From positions 4,712,001 to 4,776,000 of the forward strand of contig NZ_CP047385.1 of assembly GCF_000807775.2 (NCBI RefSeq): 64,000 nucleotides of DNA, written 5' to 3'. A model generated the notes under the pieces. It had not been told where the DNA came from. It worked only from the letters and a program-made list of their open reading frames with translations, and ran no database searches. Shown here piece after piece: positions 18,031 through 27,435 of this stretch. Source of the DNA: Pandoraea fibrosis (lineage in GTDB: Bacteria; Pseudomonadota; Gammaproteobacteria; Burkholderiales; Burkholderiaceae). Positions within the stretch are counted from its first letter, which is position 1. The number at the start of each line of letters is the position of its first letter. The position numbers were made by a program, and so were the translations under genes.

Positions 18031-18909
18031 ATGACCGACTCCCTACTCCTCTTCGAACGTCAGCGCCCCCGCCTGTATGCCATCGCCTATCGGATGCTGG
18101 GCACCGTGGCCGAGGCCGAAGACGTGGTGCAGGAAGCATGGCTGCGCTGGGATGGCACCGACCGTCTCGCCGTCGAGAACGCCGAGGCTTGGCTGGTGAC
18201 CATCACGACGCGCTTGTCCATCGACCGCCTGCGGGCCGCAAAGGTCGAACGCGAGCATTACACAGGCGCGTGGCTACCCGAGCCAATGCTCATGTCTCCG
18301 CCGTCGACCCCCGAGCAGGACCACGAGCTTGCTGACGACGTTTCGGTGGCGTTCCTGTACATGCTGGAGCGCCTCTCCCCCGACGCTCGTGCCGCTTTCC
18401 TGATGCGCGACGTGTTCGATGCGGACTATGAGGACATCGCACAAACGTTAGGCAAGACGCCGGCCGCCGTGCGTCAGCTCGTGCGCCGCGCCCGACTGCA
18501 GTTACGCGAGGGAACGCCGCGCGAAGCCGTGCCGCGCGCCACGTTGCATCGACTGTTGCTGGCCTTCGCAGACGCCATGCAGCGCAGCGACTTTCACGGT
18601 CTCCACGCCCTGCTGAGCGACGACGCCGAACTGATCGGCGACGGTGGCGGCAAGGCCACGAGCTTCAGCAGTCTGGTGGGAGGCAAGCGCCTTGCGCAGT
18701 TGTTCTACGCCGGCAAGCGCAGGTTCCGCGACGCGCTGCGCACCGAGGTGGTTCAGGTCAACGGTCAATGGGCTCTGTTGCGGTTCATCGACGACAAGCT
18801 TGAGTCCGTACAGTCCTACGAAACGGATGGCAAACGCCTCACGCGTGCACTGGTGCAACGCAACCCCGACAAACTCGCGCGTATCGCCGCCGAGATGGCA
18901 AAACCCTGA
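18031..18909 (+). CDS. sigJ: ECF41-group RNA polymerase sigma factor (SigJ-like, SnoaL-type C-terminus)
   Basis: 292 residues. Region 2 (LYAIAYRMLGTVAEAEDVVQ, EAWLRW) and region 4 (LSPDARAAFLMRDVFD, YEDIAQTLGKTPAAVRQLVR) are followed by a SnoaL-like extension from about residue 175. The three ECF41 signatures are all present: WLPEP at 81-85 in the linker, DGGGK at 204-208, and NPDKL at 278-282. In ECF41 factors the C-terminal domain replaces an anti-sigma factor and controls activity. A cupin gene follows 116 bases downstream. A perfect ECF41-type promoter lies at 19542-19568. Confidence 0.93.
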   Translation: MTDSLLLFERQRPRLYAIAYRMLGTVAEAEDVVQEAWLRWDGTDRLAVENAEAWLVTITTRLSIDRLRAAKVEREHYTGAWLPEPMLMSPPSTPEQDHELADDVSVAFLYMLERLSPDARAAFLMRDVFDADYEDIAQTLGKTPAAVRQLVRRARLQLREGTPREAVPRATLHRLLLAFADAMQRSDFHGLHALLSDDAELIGDGGGKATSFSSLVGGKRLAQLFYAGKRRFRDALRTEVVQVNGQWALLRFIDDKLESVQSYETDGKRLTRALVQRNPDKLARIAAEMAKP

Positions 18910-19025
18910 CGCACGGGCCGGCTTTGGTGCGTGGCGCGCAACATGGTGATCCCCTGCGCGGTGCTACCGCAGCACCGCAGGCGCTCCTACGATGAGGACC
19001 TCACTTCCCTTGCCGAGGACATGCC

Positions 19026-19442
19026 ATGCTGAAGTTCATGAAGTTCGCCACACGCGCGTTACCCCTTGCCGCTGCCGGCGCATTCCTCGGACCGGTCACC
19101 CACGCCGCACCGCCACAACCCATCGTGACCGAGCTGATGGACAAGGCCCTGCCGGACCTTCCCGGCAAAGACGCACTGATGCTCACCGTCGACTACCCTC
19201 CCGGCGCAGCCGATCCGATTCATCGTCACAACGCCTATGGCTTTGTGTACGTGCTCGAAGGCAGCATCGTCATGCAGGTCAAGGGCGGTAAGGAAGTCAC
19301 GCTCAACGCCGGTCAGACGTTCTACGAGGGTCCCGAAGACATCCATACCGTCGGCCGCAATGCCAGCCAGACCAAGCCGGCCAGGTTTCTGGTGGTGTTG
19401 ATCAAGCAGCAAGGCGCACCTGCCCTGATTCCGGTCAAGTAA
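19026..19442 (+). CDS. Exported cupin-domain protein
   Basis: 138 residues. An N-terminal signal peptide (ending PVTHA) precedes a single small cupin: DPIHRHNAYGFVYVLEGSIV gives the first metal motif (H.H...E-like) and GQTFYEGPEDIHTVGRN the second. Likely a periplasmic sensor, isomerase or small dioxygenase-like protein. It follows the ECF41 gene on the same strand and ends in front of a strong terminator, so it is probably the sigma factor operon partner. Confidence 0.85.
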   Translation: MLKFMKFATRALPLAAAGAFLGPVTHAAPPQPIVTELMDKALPDLPGKDALMLTVDYPPGAADPIHRHNAYGFVYVLEGSIVMQVKGGKEVTLNAGQTFYEGPEDIHTVGRNASQTKPARFLVVLIKQQGAPALIPVK

Positions 19443-19503
19443 CCCTCCCCCCGATTTCCCCTACGCCGCTTCCCCGCGCCCCGCTCCCGGGCGTGCCTTG
19501 AAG

Positions 19504-19535
19504 CTGGCCTTCCTTTGGGAGGGCCAGTTTTTTTT
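19504..19535 (+). terminator. Rho-independent terminator after the cupin gene
   Basis: A 10-bp stem (CTGGCCTTCC / GGAGGGCCAG, one G-T pair) with a TTTG loop is followed by eight T residues. It ends the sigJ-cupin transcript and insulates the promoter that follows. Confidence 0.93.
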
Positions 19536-19541
19536 GTCTGA

Positions 19542-19568
19542 TGTCACAGAACGCGTTGCTGGGCCGTC
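19542..19568 (+). promoter_or_regulatory. ECF41-type promoter upstream of the LysR gene
   Basis: TGTCACA at 19542-19548, a 16-base spacer, then CGTC at 19565-19568: this is the reported ECF41 promoter consensus without a mismatch. It sits just after the terminator and 36 bases ahead of the LysR start codon, so the LysR gene at 19605 is the predicted direct target of the ECF41 factor encoded 1.5 kb upstream. Confidence 0.75.
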
Positions 19569-19604
19569 TTACCAGCAGGAACAACCAACCGCGAATCTGT
19601 CATC

Positions 19605-20609
19605 ATGCCGACGCCCTTACCCGCCTCACCGCTCGCCCCGCCCTCCAATAGTGCGGACGCTCTGGCCGACAGCTTCACGACAAGCTATGCCGGTGTCGTG
19701 GCCTTCATCGCCGTGGCGGCGGAAGGCAACTTTGCCAAGGCGGGCGACCGTCTGGGCATCGGACGTTCGGCGGTCAGCCGAAGCGTGCAGAAACTGGAAG
19801 ATCAGCTCGGCACGCGACTCTTTATTCGTACCACCCGCAGCACCTCACTGAGCGCGGAAGGCAAGCGCTTCTACGAACAGTGCCATCCGGGCGTGGAACG
19901 GATCATTCAGGCCCTGGAGGACATGCGAGAGATGCGCCAGGGACCCCCTTCGGGGCAATTGCGAGTGTGCTCGACGGTAGGGTTCGGGCGAAAGATCGTG
20001 GCACCCCTGCTCCACGGGTTTCGGGCGGCTAATCCGAACATCTCGATCGATCTGGTGCTTGACGACGGGCCCACGGACTTCACCACGGACCGTATCGACG
20101 TATCGTTCAGAAACGGCCGTATGGAAGACAGCCGGGTGATCGCGAAGAAGGTCATTCCCATGCAGATGATGCTGTGCGCCGCCCCCGACTACGCCGCCAA
20201 ACACGGCCTTCCCAGGACCGTCGACGAGATCGCCAGGCACCAGTGCGTGAATTTCCGGTTTGCGTCCGGACGCGTGTACGAATGGGAGTTCAAGCTCGAC
20301 GGCCAGTTGCGCAAGGTCTCGCCGAACGCCATGCTGACGTTCAACGACGCGGATCTGGTGCTGCAATCGGTGCTCGACGCTCAGGGTATTGCGCAAATGG
20401 CGGCGTATCAGGTGTGCGACCACATACGGGCCGGACGATTGGTCACCTGTCTGCCACAGTTCGCCCCCGACGACCGGGGACACTTCATGTGCTTTCTGAG
20501 TCGCCAGCATTTGCCGACACGCATTCGCGTTTTCATCGACTACATGACAGAGCACATACGTGCGATGGACTTGCAGATTCTGGACGACCGGCAACTCAAG
20601 CAAGCGTAG
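19605..20609 (+). CDS. LysR-family transcriptional regulator (probable ECF41 target)
   Basis: 334 residues, slightly long because of a 28-residue N-terminal extension. The DNA-binding domain reads VVAFIAVAAEGNFAKAGDRL, GIGRSAVSRSVQKLEDQLG; the effector domain has VCSTVGFGRKIVAPLLHGF and LDDGPTDFTTDRIDVSFRNG, the AaeR/DmlR-like subgroup. It ends four bases before the convergent OsmC gene and is probably a regulator of that operon. Its promoter matches the ECF41 consensus, which would place it below the sigma factor in a cascade. Confidence 0.92.
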   Translation: MPTPLPASPLAPPSNSADALADSFTTSYAGVVAFIAVAAEGNFAKAGDRLGIGRSAVSRSVQKLEDQLGTRLFIRTTRSTSLSAEGKRFYEQCHPGVERIIQALEDMREMRQGPPSGQLRVCSTVGFGRKIVAPLLHGFRAANPNISIDLVLDDGPTDFTTDRIDVSFRNGRMEDSRVIAKKVIPMQMMLCAAPDYAAKHGLPRTVDEIARHQCVNFRFASGRVYEWEFKLDGQLRKVSPNAMLTFNDADLVLQSVLDAQGIAQMAAYQVCDHIRAGRLVTCLPQFAPDDRGHFMCFLSRQHLPTRIRVFIDYMTEHIRAMDLQILDDRQLKQA

Positions 20610-20613
20610 ACGG

Positions 20614-21108
20614 CTATTGGGTCAGCCCCACGACGCTCTGAATACCGTGCTGCGTCATCTTGAAATACGGACACAGGCGTTCCGTGTTGCGCACCAGTTC
20701 TTCGGCCACGACCTTGGCGATGTCAGGCAAGTGGATGTTGAGGTCGGCGGTGAGGGCAAACAAGCCGTCAACGGGATCCCGGCCAAAGGTGATCGTCGCG
20801 GTCACCGAAGCGTCGGGAATCGATAGGCCCGCGCGTTCGGCCAGCATGCTGAGCGCGCCATGAAAGCAGGCCGCATAGCCAGCGGCGAACAACTGTTCAG
20901 GATTTGTGCCGCCGCCCACACCGCCCAGCTCGACGGGCAGGCGCAACTCCACGAACAACTCGCCGTCGTCGGAGATCGCGATGCCCGAGGCGCGGCCATC
21001 CGCGACCTCCCCGCCGCGTACCGTCACGCTCGTGGTGTACAGAGGATGAAAATCCTCGCCACGGTACTTGTCCAGAAGACTGTGAGGAGGAGGCCGCAGT
21101 TTGCTCAT
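20614..21108 (-). CDS. OsmC/Ohr-family organic hydroperoxide reductase
   Basis: 164 residues. Two catalytic Cys are in place: AAGYAACFHGALSML and TERLCPYFKMTQHG. The Ohr-like GGVGGGTNPEQLFAAGYAAC block is clear. Reduces organic hydroperoxides with a dithiol donor in the cytoplasm. Together with the AhpD-like gene two places upstream it points to a peroxide-defence operon. Some 20 residues longer than classical Ohr because of the N-terminal MSKLRPPPHSLLDKYRGEDF segment. Confidence 0.92.
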   Translation of the reverse strand: MSKLRPPPHSLLDKYRGEDFHPLYTTSVTVRGGEVADGRASGIAISDDGELFVELRLPVELGGVGGGTNPEQLFAAGYAACFHGALSMLAERAGLSIPDASVTATITFGRDPVDGLFALTADLNIHLPDIAKVVAEELVRNTERLCPYFKMTQHGIQSVVGLTQ

Positions 21109-21129
21109 TGAAGGTCCCCGTGTTCTCCG

Positions 21130-21885
21130 CTACTTTTTGTCGTTCGTGCGGCTGAACCAGGTTTCGAAGTCGATCTTGCCCAAACGCGCATCCGGGCCGG
21201 GCACCAGCGTGTCGTCGTCGAGCGCCGCACCGAAGTAACGTGCGCCGGGAGTGGCGTGAACCGTGCGCGAGTCGCCGATCTTGCGCAGGTACCGTTGCGC
21301 CAGCTCGGCCAATCGTACCCGCTCCGGTCCTGCGACTTCGACGATGCCGTTGACCGGGGCAGCCAGCGCCGCATCGGCCATGGCCAATGCCACGTCATCG
21401 GAGGCGATCGGCTGAATGAACGCGGTTGAGAGCTGCACTTCGCCACCTTGCCCCGCCGATTGCACGATACTGCCCAGAAACTCGAAGAACTGCGTGCAAT
21501 GCACGATGGTGTACGGAATGCCGCCTTGCTCGATAAGGGCTTCCTGCGCAATCTTGGCGCGGAAATACCCGCTCTGGGCCAGACGCTGCGTGCCCACCAC
21601 CGAGAGCGCAACGTGATGACGCACGCCGGCCCGCGCCTCGGCCGCGAGCAGATTGCGGCCCGACGTCTGAAAGAACGTCAGCACGGCTTCGTCCTCGAAC
21701 GAGGGGGAGTTGGCCACATCGACCACGGTGTCAACGCCGACGAGTGCATCGTCGAGCCCCTCGCCGGTCAGGGTATTCACGCCCGTGGCAGGCGACGCGG
21801 CGATGGCCTCATGCCCACGTTCGATCAGCACCCTGACGAGTTTGCTGCCGATCAACCCAGTCCCACCGATGACCAGAATTTTCAT
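21130..21885 (-). CDS. NAD(P)-binding NmrA/SDR-like oxidoreductase
   Basis: 251 residues, atypical SDR. The N-terminal MKILVIGGTGLIGSKLVRVL is the GxxGxxG dinucleotide motif; later segments (RHHVALSVVGTQRLAQSGYF, YTIVHCTQFFEFLGSIV) match NmrA-like or epimerase-like proteins. ECF41 factors are known to be neighbours of carboxymuconolactone decarboxylase, oxidoreductase or epimerase genes; this gene and the next fit that description. Confidence 0.88.
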   Translation of the reverse strand: MKILVIGGTGLIGSKLVRVLIERGHEAIAASPATGVNTLTGEGLDDALVGVDTVVDVANSPSFEDEAVLTFFQTSGRNLLAAEARAGVRHHVALSVVGTQRLAQSGYFRAKIAQEALIEQGGIPYTIVHCTQFFEFLGSIVQSAGQGGEVQLSTAFIQPIASDDVALAMADAALAAPVNGIVEVAGPERVRLAELAQRYLRKIGDSRTVHATPGARYFGAALDDDTLVPGPDARLGKIDFETWFSRTNDKK

Positions 21886-21894
21886 GACGGCTCC

Positions 21895-22374
21895 TCAGTT
21901 GAATTTCGCCTTGTCCAGGCCATAGGCCTTGTCGGCCGAACCCGGCACGGTCCGGAAGCCTACGTTCAGACGGTTCCAGCCGTTGATTGCCATGATCGCG
22001 AAACTGAGGTCCGAAATTTCCTTTTCCGTCAGTTCGGCACGCACGCGTTCATAGATTTCGTCCGACACGCCGTGAGCGGCGAGCGTGGTCAGCGCTTCGG
22101 TCCAGGCGAGGCAGGCGCGCTCGCGCGGCGTGAATTCGGTGGATTCGCGCCAGATCGCAATGTGATGCAGGCGCAGTTCGTGTTCGCCGCGAATCTTGGC
22201 TTCCTTCACGTGCATGTCCAGACAGAAGCCGCAGCCGTTGATCTGGGAAGCACGGATCTCGACGAGACCCAGGATCGACTGCTCGATCGCGCTCGACTTC
22301 AGGAGCATGCCCAATTCGACGAGCTTCTTGAACAGTTCGGGCGATTGTGCAAAAGCGTTCAGACGTTGACTCAT
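21895..22374 (-). CDS. Carboxymuconolactone decarboxylase/AhpD-family alkylhydroperoxidase
   Basis: 159 residues. The AhpD active-site motif is complete: ASQINGCGFCLDMHVKEAKI (CxxC with His three residues on and an upstream Glu/Ser relay). Follows with HHIAIWRESTEFTPRERA and ALTTLAAHGVSDEIYE. First gene of the three-gene minus-strand peroxide-type operon with SDR and OsmC genes. The promoter should lie in the 304-base spacer beyond 22374. Classical COE-type neighbour of ECF41 sigma factors. Confidence 0.92.
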   Translation of the reverse strand: MSQRLNAFAQSPELFKKLVELGMLLKSSAIEQSILGLVEIRASQINGCGFCLDMHVKEAKIRGEHELRLHHIAIWRESTEFTPRERACLAWTEALTTLAAHGVSDEIYERVRAELTEKEISDLSFAIMAINGWNRLNVGFRTVPGSADKAYGLDKAKFN

Positions 22375-22678
22375 GATGACTACCTCGATGGGTTGGCGCG
22401 TCCCGGCAATGCCTGACGGGCGTCGCAAAAGCTTGAACAACGCCTGAATCGTAGGCCCGTAAGAAAGCCAGCAGAAGGCCCCGGCAAGGGAGCATCGTGT
22501 TGCTTCAATAACAACAATGCTGACATGCGCTATTTCGGGAAGGGATTACCGCAGGGGGAGTCATCCGACGGGGTGGCCCGGGGTGCGCGCGTGGCGCGAT
22601 ACCCCGCGTCGGCCTCGCGAGCCGTGGGTGGCGCCAGGCGGCAAGGCTGACGAGCGCCGCAAGCGCGGGCTATCAGGC
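22375..22678. other. 304-base intergenic region upstream of the AhpD-like gene
   Basis: Non-coding as far as I can tell. It separates the end of the long operon (22679-32524) from the start of the AhpD-led operon and should contain the promoter of the latter. No ECF41 consensus was seen on the minus strand here. Confidence 0.35.
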
Positions 22679-23107
22679 TCAGAAACTACAACAATCGCAA
22701 AGCAATTCCGGATTCAGCAGGTCGGGCGGGCGTCCGCCCAACCTGCCGAAACCGAACGCGGCGACAAGGTTCTCCACCGCACGACCAATATCGGGCGACG
22801 ACATGGCCCGCACGCCCGCTCGCGTCATCGCCTCGATGTCCATCTGCGGCTCGCTCGGTGTCAGGCAGCACACGGCCTGAAGTGCGTCGAGACCGGCGAG
22901 CATCTGCGCATCGATCACATCGCTCGCCCCCACCAGCGCGGCCGCTGCCGAGCGAAGATGCGCGCTCAGAACGTCGCGCGACATCGCCTCTGCCGGGTCG
23001 CACATCGCCACATCGAAAAAACGGTCGAGACGTTCGATGGCCGCCTCATCCAGTGGCTGTGTGACGACCACGCGATGCCGCCGCAGTCCGGCGAGCGCGA
23101 GCTTCAT
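22679..23107 (-). CDS. D-2-hydroxyacid dehydrogenase-like protein lacking the NAD-binding domain
   Basis: 142 residues. Residues 1-105 look like the N-terminal substrate half of a D-2-hydroxyacid dehydrogenase ([55 protein letters not shown]). The chain then passes directly to [22 protein letters not shown], which resembles the helix that closes the substrate domain at the very C-terminus of such enzymes. The roughly 190-residue Rossmann domain, with the Gly-rich motif and the Arg/Glu/His residues, is missing. The ATG overlaps the GMC stop (ATGA). It is either a relic or a domain with a new binding role. Confidence 0.6.
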   Translation of the reverse strand: MKLALAGLRRHRVVVTQPLDEAAIERLDRFFDVAMCDPAEAMSRDVLSAHLRSAAAALVGASDVIDAQMLAGLDALQAVCCLTPSEPQMDIEAMTRAGVRAMSSPDIGRAVENLVAAFGFGRLGGRPPDLLNPELLCDCCSF

Positions 23108-24777
23108 GCCGGCACCGCTTCGGTGTCTGCGCGCACCACCTCGTCGGTACGCATCGGTACACGCCCGCGAATCATGTCGGCCGCGCGTTCGGCAATCATG
23201 ATGACCGGCGCGTTGATGTTGCCCGAGGTCAGATCCGGCATCACCGAGGCATCGATCACGCGCAGCCCTCGGACCCCCTTTACGCGCAGTTCGCTATCGA
23301 CCACCGCCATCGGGTCATCGTCACGCCCCATCCGGCAGGTGCCCGCCGGGTGGTGGACCGTAATCGCCGTCTTGCGAATGAATGCGTCGATATCGGCGTC
23401 GGACGAGCTCGACGGTCCTGGCGCGATTTCCGCCCCGATATACGGGGCAAGACTCGGCTGCGCGGCCAGATCGCGCACAATTCGCACGGATGCGCGCAAC
23501 GCCGCCCAATCGTAAGGCGTCGACAGGAAATTCTGATGGATGCGTGCTTTGGCGGAAGGATCGCTCGAGGCGAGCCGCACCTCCCCTCGACTTTCCGGAT
23601 GCAGCAACACCGTGCGGCACGCAAACCCATCGTTGAACGGCTGCTTGATCGGCTTGAAGTAGGGCCATGCCCCGAGCGGGGCAGCGGTCAGCAACAGTTG
23701 CAAGTCGGGAGCATCGCTGGACACCGGCGCCTCGCCACTATGCATGAAACCGACGACGCCGCCCGGCACATCCGCCGCAAATCCCTTGCCCGTCAGATAC
23801 GCGCGGATCAATTGCACGCCGATTCGGTCGAGACGCATCATGCGGTGGAATGGCCCCGGTGTCGCGCGGCGATACATCACGATCACCGACGGATGATCCT
23901 GAAGATTGCGGCCAACGCCCGGACTTGCCACTTGCGTCCGGATACCGATCGTCGATAGTCGCTCGGGGTCGCCAATGCCCGAGAGCATCAGCAATTGCGG
24001 CGTATTGATGACACCGCCCGACAACAACACTTCGCGGCTAGCCAACGCCACGTGCTTGACGCCGTTCTGCCAGTACTCGACCCCGACCGCCTTGTCGCCT
24101 TCGAGCACGATGCGAGAGGCGAGCGCATCGACTTCGACCCACAGCCCCGCACGCGCACGCGCCGGATGCAGATAGGCTCTGGCGGCACTACAACGACGGC
24201 CGTTGTGAATCGTCATCTGGAGACGGCTGAAGCCGGCTTGTGTCGCGCCGTTGTAGTCATCGATCCAGGGGTGCCCGGCCGTCACGGAGGCTTTGGCAAA
24301 CGCCCCCAGCAACGGGTCCTCGTAGCGACACCGCTGCACGTTCAGTGGCCCGTCGCCGCCACGAAATGCGTCACCGCCCTCCTCCCAGCGCTCCTGTTTG
24401 CGGAAATACGGCAGCACCGCCTCGAAGGACCAGTCGCGCACGCCGTAGTCGCGCGCCCATCGGTCGAAGTCGGCGCGATTGCCCCTGACGTGCGCCATGG
24501 CGTTGACCGACGACGACCCGCCAACCACCTTGCCCCGCGCACATTCCACGCTGCGTCCGCCGACATTCTCCTCAGGCTCGCAGTCGTACATCCAGTCGTG
24601 CAACCGCTTGGTCAGGATCTTTCCCCAGCCGAGCGGAATATGAATCCACGGGTCGCGATCCCACCCGCCGGCCTCCAGCACGAGCACACGAACGTCGGGG
24701 TCTTCGGTCAGACGATTTGCGAGCGTGCAACCCGCCGAACCCGCGCCAACGATGATGTAATCAAATGTGGTTTGCAT
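23104..24777 (-). CDS. GMC-family FAD oxidoreductase (choline/alcohol dehydrogenase-like)
   Basis: 557 residues. FAD motif [20 protein letters not shown] signature 1 [19 protein letters not shown], signature 2 [17 protein letters not shown], and the catalytic His/Asn pair in [11 protein letters not shown] and [17 protein letters not shown]. It should oxidise a primary alcohol to the aldehyde and pass it to the ALDH encoded immediately upstream. Starts at the ATG at 24777. Substrate unknown; choline dehydrogenase itself is one possibility but the operon context favours an aromatic or alkyl alcohol. Confidence 0.92.
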   Translation of the reverse strand: MQTTFDYIIVGAGSAGCTLANRLTEDPDVRVLVLEAGGWDRDPWIHIPLGWGKILTKRLHDWMYDCEPEENVGGRSVECARGKVVGGSSSVNAMAHVRGNRADFDRWARDYGVRDWSFEAVLPYFRKQERWEEGGDAFRGGDGPLNVQRCRYEDPLLGAFAKASVTAGHPWIDDYNGATQAGFSRLQMTIHNGRRCSAARAYLHPARARAGLWVEVDALASRIVLEGDKAVGVEYWQNGVKHVALASREVLLSGGVINTPQLLMLSGIGDPERLSTIGIRTQVASPGVGRNLQDHPSVIVMYRRATPGPFHRMMRLDRIGVQLIRAYLTGKGFAADVPGGVVGFMHSGEAPVSSDAPDLQLLLTAAPLGAWPYFKPIKQPFNDGFACRTVLLHPESRGEVRLASSDPSAKARIHQNFLSTPYDWAALRASVRIVRDLAAQPSLAPYIGAEIAPGPSSSSDADIDAFIRKTAITVHHPAGTCRMGRDDDPMAVVDSELRVKGVRGLRVIDASVMPDLTSGNINAPVIMIAERAADMIRGRVPMRTDEVVRADTEAVPA

Positions 24778-24804
24778 GCCTGCGTCCTGCAATCGGTTGA
24801 CGGG

Positions 24805-26337
24805 TCAGCAAGGCGCGGCAACGCGGCGCAGACTGACGTGAATGTTCTTTTCCTGCGTGAACGACAACATTTCGCCGAGACATTCCTCGCGCCCCATGCC
24901 CGACTGCTTCATACCGCCAAAGGGTGCGCCGAGAAAATGTTTGCCGACTTCGTTGATCCACACGTACCCGGCATTCACGCGCGACGCGGTGCGCATGGCC
25001 TTCTCCAGATCGTTCGTCCAGATGGCGCATGTCAGCCCATAGTCAAGCGCATTCACGTCGGCAAGCATCTGCGCTTCGTCGCGCCATTTGATGATCGACA
25101 GCACGGGACCGAAGATCTCCTCCTGCGCGATGCGCATTTGCGGATCGACATCGGAGAACACCGTCGGCTCGACGTAGTAGCCGTTTGCCAGCGCCGGGTT
25201 GTCGGGCACCTTGCCGCCGAACACGAGTCGCGCCCCCTGCTCATGCGCCGATGCAATGTATTCCAGTACCCGCGCGTGTTGCGCATGACTGATGATCGCG
25301 CCCATGCTCGTTTTCGGGTCGGTCGGAAGACCGGGCACAAAGGCCTTGCATCGCTCGGCAATACGCTCGATGACCGCCTCGTAGACACTTTCGTGCAGGA
25401 ACAACCGGCTGGTCGACCCGCACGACTGGCCGCACCAAGTGAAGTTCATGCCGGCCACTGCCCCGGCAGCAAGCGCGTCAGGATCGACATCGGGGTAGGC
25501 AATCAGGGCGTTCTTGCCGCCCAGCTCCAGCAACATCGGCTTGATGCGCTCTGCGGCACCCCGCGCCACCGCCCGCCCCGTCGGTATGCTGCCGACCAGC
25601 CCGAGCATCGCCACGCCGGGGTGCGACACCAGCGACTCGCCCACCTCTCGCCCGCCGTTGAGAATCGACACGACGCCAGGCGGAAATAGACCGCCAACGA
25701 TCTCGGCAAGCCGCAACGAGGACAGCGGGGCCTGCTCTGGCGGTTTGATGATCACCGCGTTACCCGCCGCAAGCGGCGCCGCCATCTTGCCCGCGGCGAA
25801 CATGAACGGATGGTTGAACGCCACGATTCTGGCGACGACGCCGACCGGTTCGCGCACCGTGAAGTCGAGCGCCTCCGGCCCCATCGGAATCGACACCCCC
25901 TTCATCTCGGTGACGAGTCCGGCGAAGAACTCGAACAGCGCCGCCGCGACCATCACGTCGCCCGCCATTTCGGCGACGGGATTGCCACAGTCGGCGGCGT
26001 CGAGCAACGCGAGATCGGCAGCATGCTTGCGCATTTCGACGGCGGCCGCCTTGAGCACGCGCGCCCGCTCCAGCGGCGGCGTATCGCGCCACACGGCAAA
26101 TCCCTCGCGGGCGGCGGCGACTGCGGCATCGACATCGCTGGCGTCGCCGATCGCCGCACGGCCGATGCGCGATCCGTCACCAGGGCTAAAAACGTCGGCA
26201 TAGCGCCCCGAACGCGGAGCGTGCCATGCGCCGCCGTAGTAGAGCCCGTCATGTGCCGGCAGGACCAACCCTGGAACACTGTCTCGCGTTGCGGAGCTTC
26301 CGGAAGTCGGGGAAATCTCAGACGTCATGGCTGTCAT
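24805..26337 (-). CDS. NAD(P)-dependent aldehyde dehydrogenase
   Basis: 510 residues, full length. Contains the Asn block VARIVAFNHPFMFAAGKM, the GSIPTGRAV nucleotide loop, the general-base region LLELGGKNALIAYP and the catalytic Cys in TWCGQSCGSTSRLF, followed by EEIFGPVLSIIKW and FGGMKQSGMGREE. Resembles betaine-aldehyde/benzaldehyde-type ALDHs. Follows the binding-protein gene by 11 bases and precedes the GMC gene, forming an alcohol-to-acid pair. Confidence 0.93.
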   Translation of the reverse strand: MTAMTSEISPTSGSSATRDSVPGLVLPAHDGLYYGGAWHAPRSGRYADVFSPGDGSRIGRAAIGDASDVDAAVAAAREGFAVWRDTPPLERARVLKAAAVEMRKHAADLALLDAADCGNPVAEMAGDVMVAAALFEFFAGLVTEMKGVSIPMGPEALDFTVREPVGVVARIVAFNHPFMFAAGKMAAPLAAGNAVIIKPPEQAPLSSLRLAEIVGGLFPPGVVSILNGGREVGESLVSHPGVAMLGLVGSIPTGRAVARGAAERIKPMLLELGGKNALIAYPDVDPDALAAGAVAGMNFTWCGQSCGSTSRLFLHESVYEAVIERIAERCKAFVPGLPTDPKTSMGAIISHAQHARVLEYIASAHEQGARLVFGGKVPDNPALANGYYVEPTVFSDVDPQMRIAQEEIFGPVLSIIKWRDEAQMLADVNALDYGLTCAIWTNDLEKAMRTASRVNAGYVWINEVGKHFLGAPFGGMKQSGMGREECLGEMLSFTQEKNIHVSLRRVAAPC

Positions 26338-26348
26338 CTCCGGTCACC

Positions 26349-27371
26349 TCATTTACGCAACGGCTTGGCGGCCGTCAGGAACTTCATGTCGAAACCGGCA
26401 CTCGGCTTCGCGCCCGCGTCTATCGAACCCTCTTTCTGGAGGATGTCGAACATCTCGCCCCAGCGTTTGCCATCGACCCAGCCGATGCCGTTCGCCGCCG
26501 TGTCGGCCGAATACATCGTGTGCTTGAAATCCGCGTCGAGCTGCTCGGCGAGGATCTTCTCCTGCCCCTTGTATTCGGGGTTGGCCTTGACCACGATGGC
26601 GACGGCCTCGTCGGGATGGGCGATGACATAGGCGAACGCTTCCATGTAGGCGTTCACGAAGCGCTGAACGAGTTGCGGATTCGCCGCCACCATCTTGTCC
26701 GAGGCGAACATGCCCGAGCCGTACACGTTCAGCCCATGATCGGCCGCCTGCAATATCGAGAGCGAGCCCGGCCCGCCGGTCTTCTCTTCGAGCAACGGCA
26801 CTTCGGCGTCGATATACCCCGGTACGGCATCGACGCGCCCCATCACCAGATAGTTCTCATAGGGCGGTGCCACCGTGCTCTGCTTGATGTCCGCAAGCGA
26901 CATGCCGTTCTTGCTCAGGAAGGCCTTGAGGAACACATATGTCGAACCGGCAGGATGCACGCCGACATTCATGCCCTTGAGATCCTTGGCCGAATTGAGC
27001 GGCTTACGCGACTTGACCGACACCATCGCCAGCGGGCTTTTCTGATTCACGGCCACGAGCGTGGTATTCGATGCCCCTTGTGTGCGGGCAACCATCAACG
27101 TCGAGAGGTCGCCGAATCCGAATTGCGCGCTGCCGTTGGCCACCATGCGCAGTGCGTCGACCGAGCCGGTGCCTTTGCGGATCGCTGTCACGTTGATGCC
27201 CTGCTTCGCGAACATGCCCTTGTCGCGCGCCACGAAGAACATCGCGTGGTTGCCGCGCACGATCCAGTCCAGTTGGACGATAACGTCGTCGGCGGCCACC
27301 GCCGGGGCTGCCGCCCCCAGCAACGACATCGACACGAGAAGAACCGAAAACAGTTTGCTCAATCTGCTCAC
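26349..27371 (-). CDS. ABC substrate-binding protein, NMT1-like
   Basis: 340 residues from a GTG at 27371 (VSRLSKLFSVLLVSMSLL, signal ending APAVA); the site AGGAG lies seven bases upstream, which settles this start over a longer open frame to 27539. Mature part starts IVQLDWIVRGNHAMFFVARD, characteristic of NMT1/THI5-like proteins. Pairs with the permease at 27436 and the ATPase at 28254 in a compact ABC cassette. The ligand is presumably the operon substrate. Confidence 0.92.
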   Translation of the reverse strand: MSRLSKLFSVLLVSMSLLGAAAPAVAADDVIVQLDWIVRGNHAMFFVARDKGMFAKQGINVTAIRKGTGSVDALRMVANGSAQFGFGDLSTLMVARTQGASNTTLVAVNQKSPLAMVSVKSRKPLNSAKDLKGMNVGVHPAGSTYVFLKAFLSKNGMSLADIKQSTVAPPYENYLVMGRVDAVPGYIDAEVPLLEEKTGGPGSLSILQAADHGLNVYGSGMFASDKMVAANPQLVQRFVNAYMEAFAYVIAHPDEAVAIVVKANPEYKGQEKILAEQLDADFKHTMYSADTAANGIGWVDGKRWGEMFDILQKEGSIDAGAKPSAGFDMKFLTAAKPLRK

Positions 27372-27435
27372 GCTGGTACTCCTGCAAGAAGGAACGCTAA
27401 GAAAGTTGACGCAACGACATCCCGGCGAATGGCGT

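Noticed and set aside
17594..18139. Upstream extension of the MBL-hydrolase frame
   Set aside because: The extension lacks family similarity and overlaps the ECF41 gene; the ATG at 17593 has a good ribosome site.
23995..25689. 564-codon open frame on the plus strand
   Set aside because: Antisense to the GMC and ALDH genes, whose catalytic motifs are intact.
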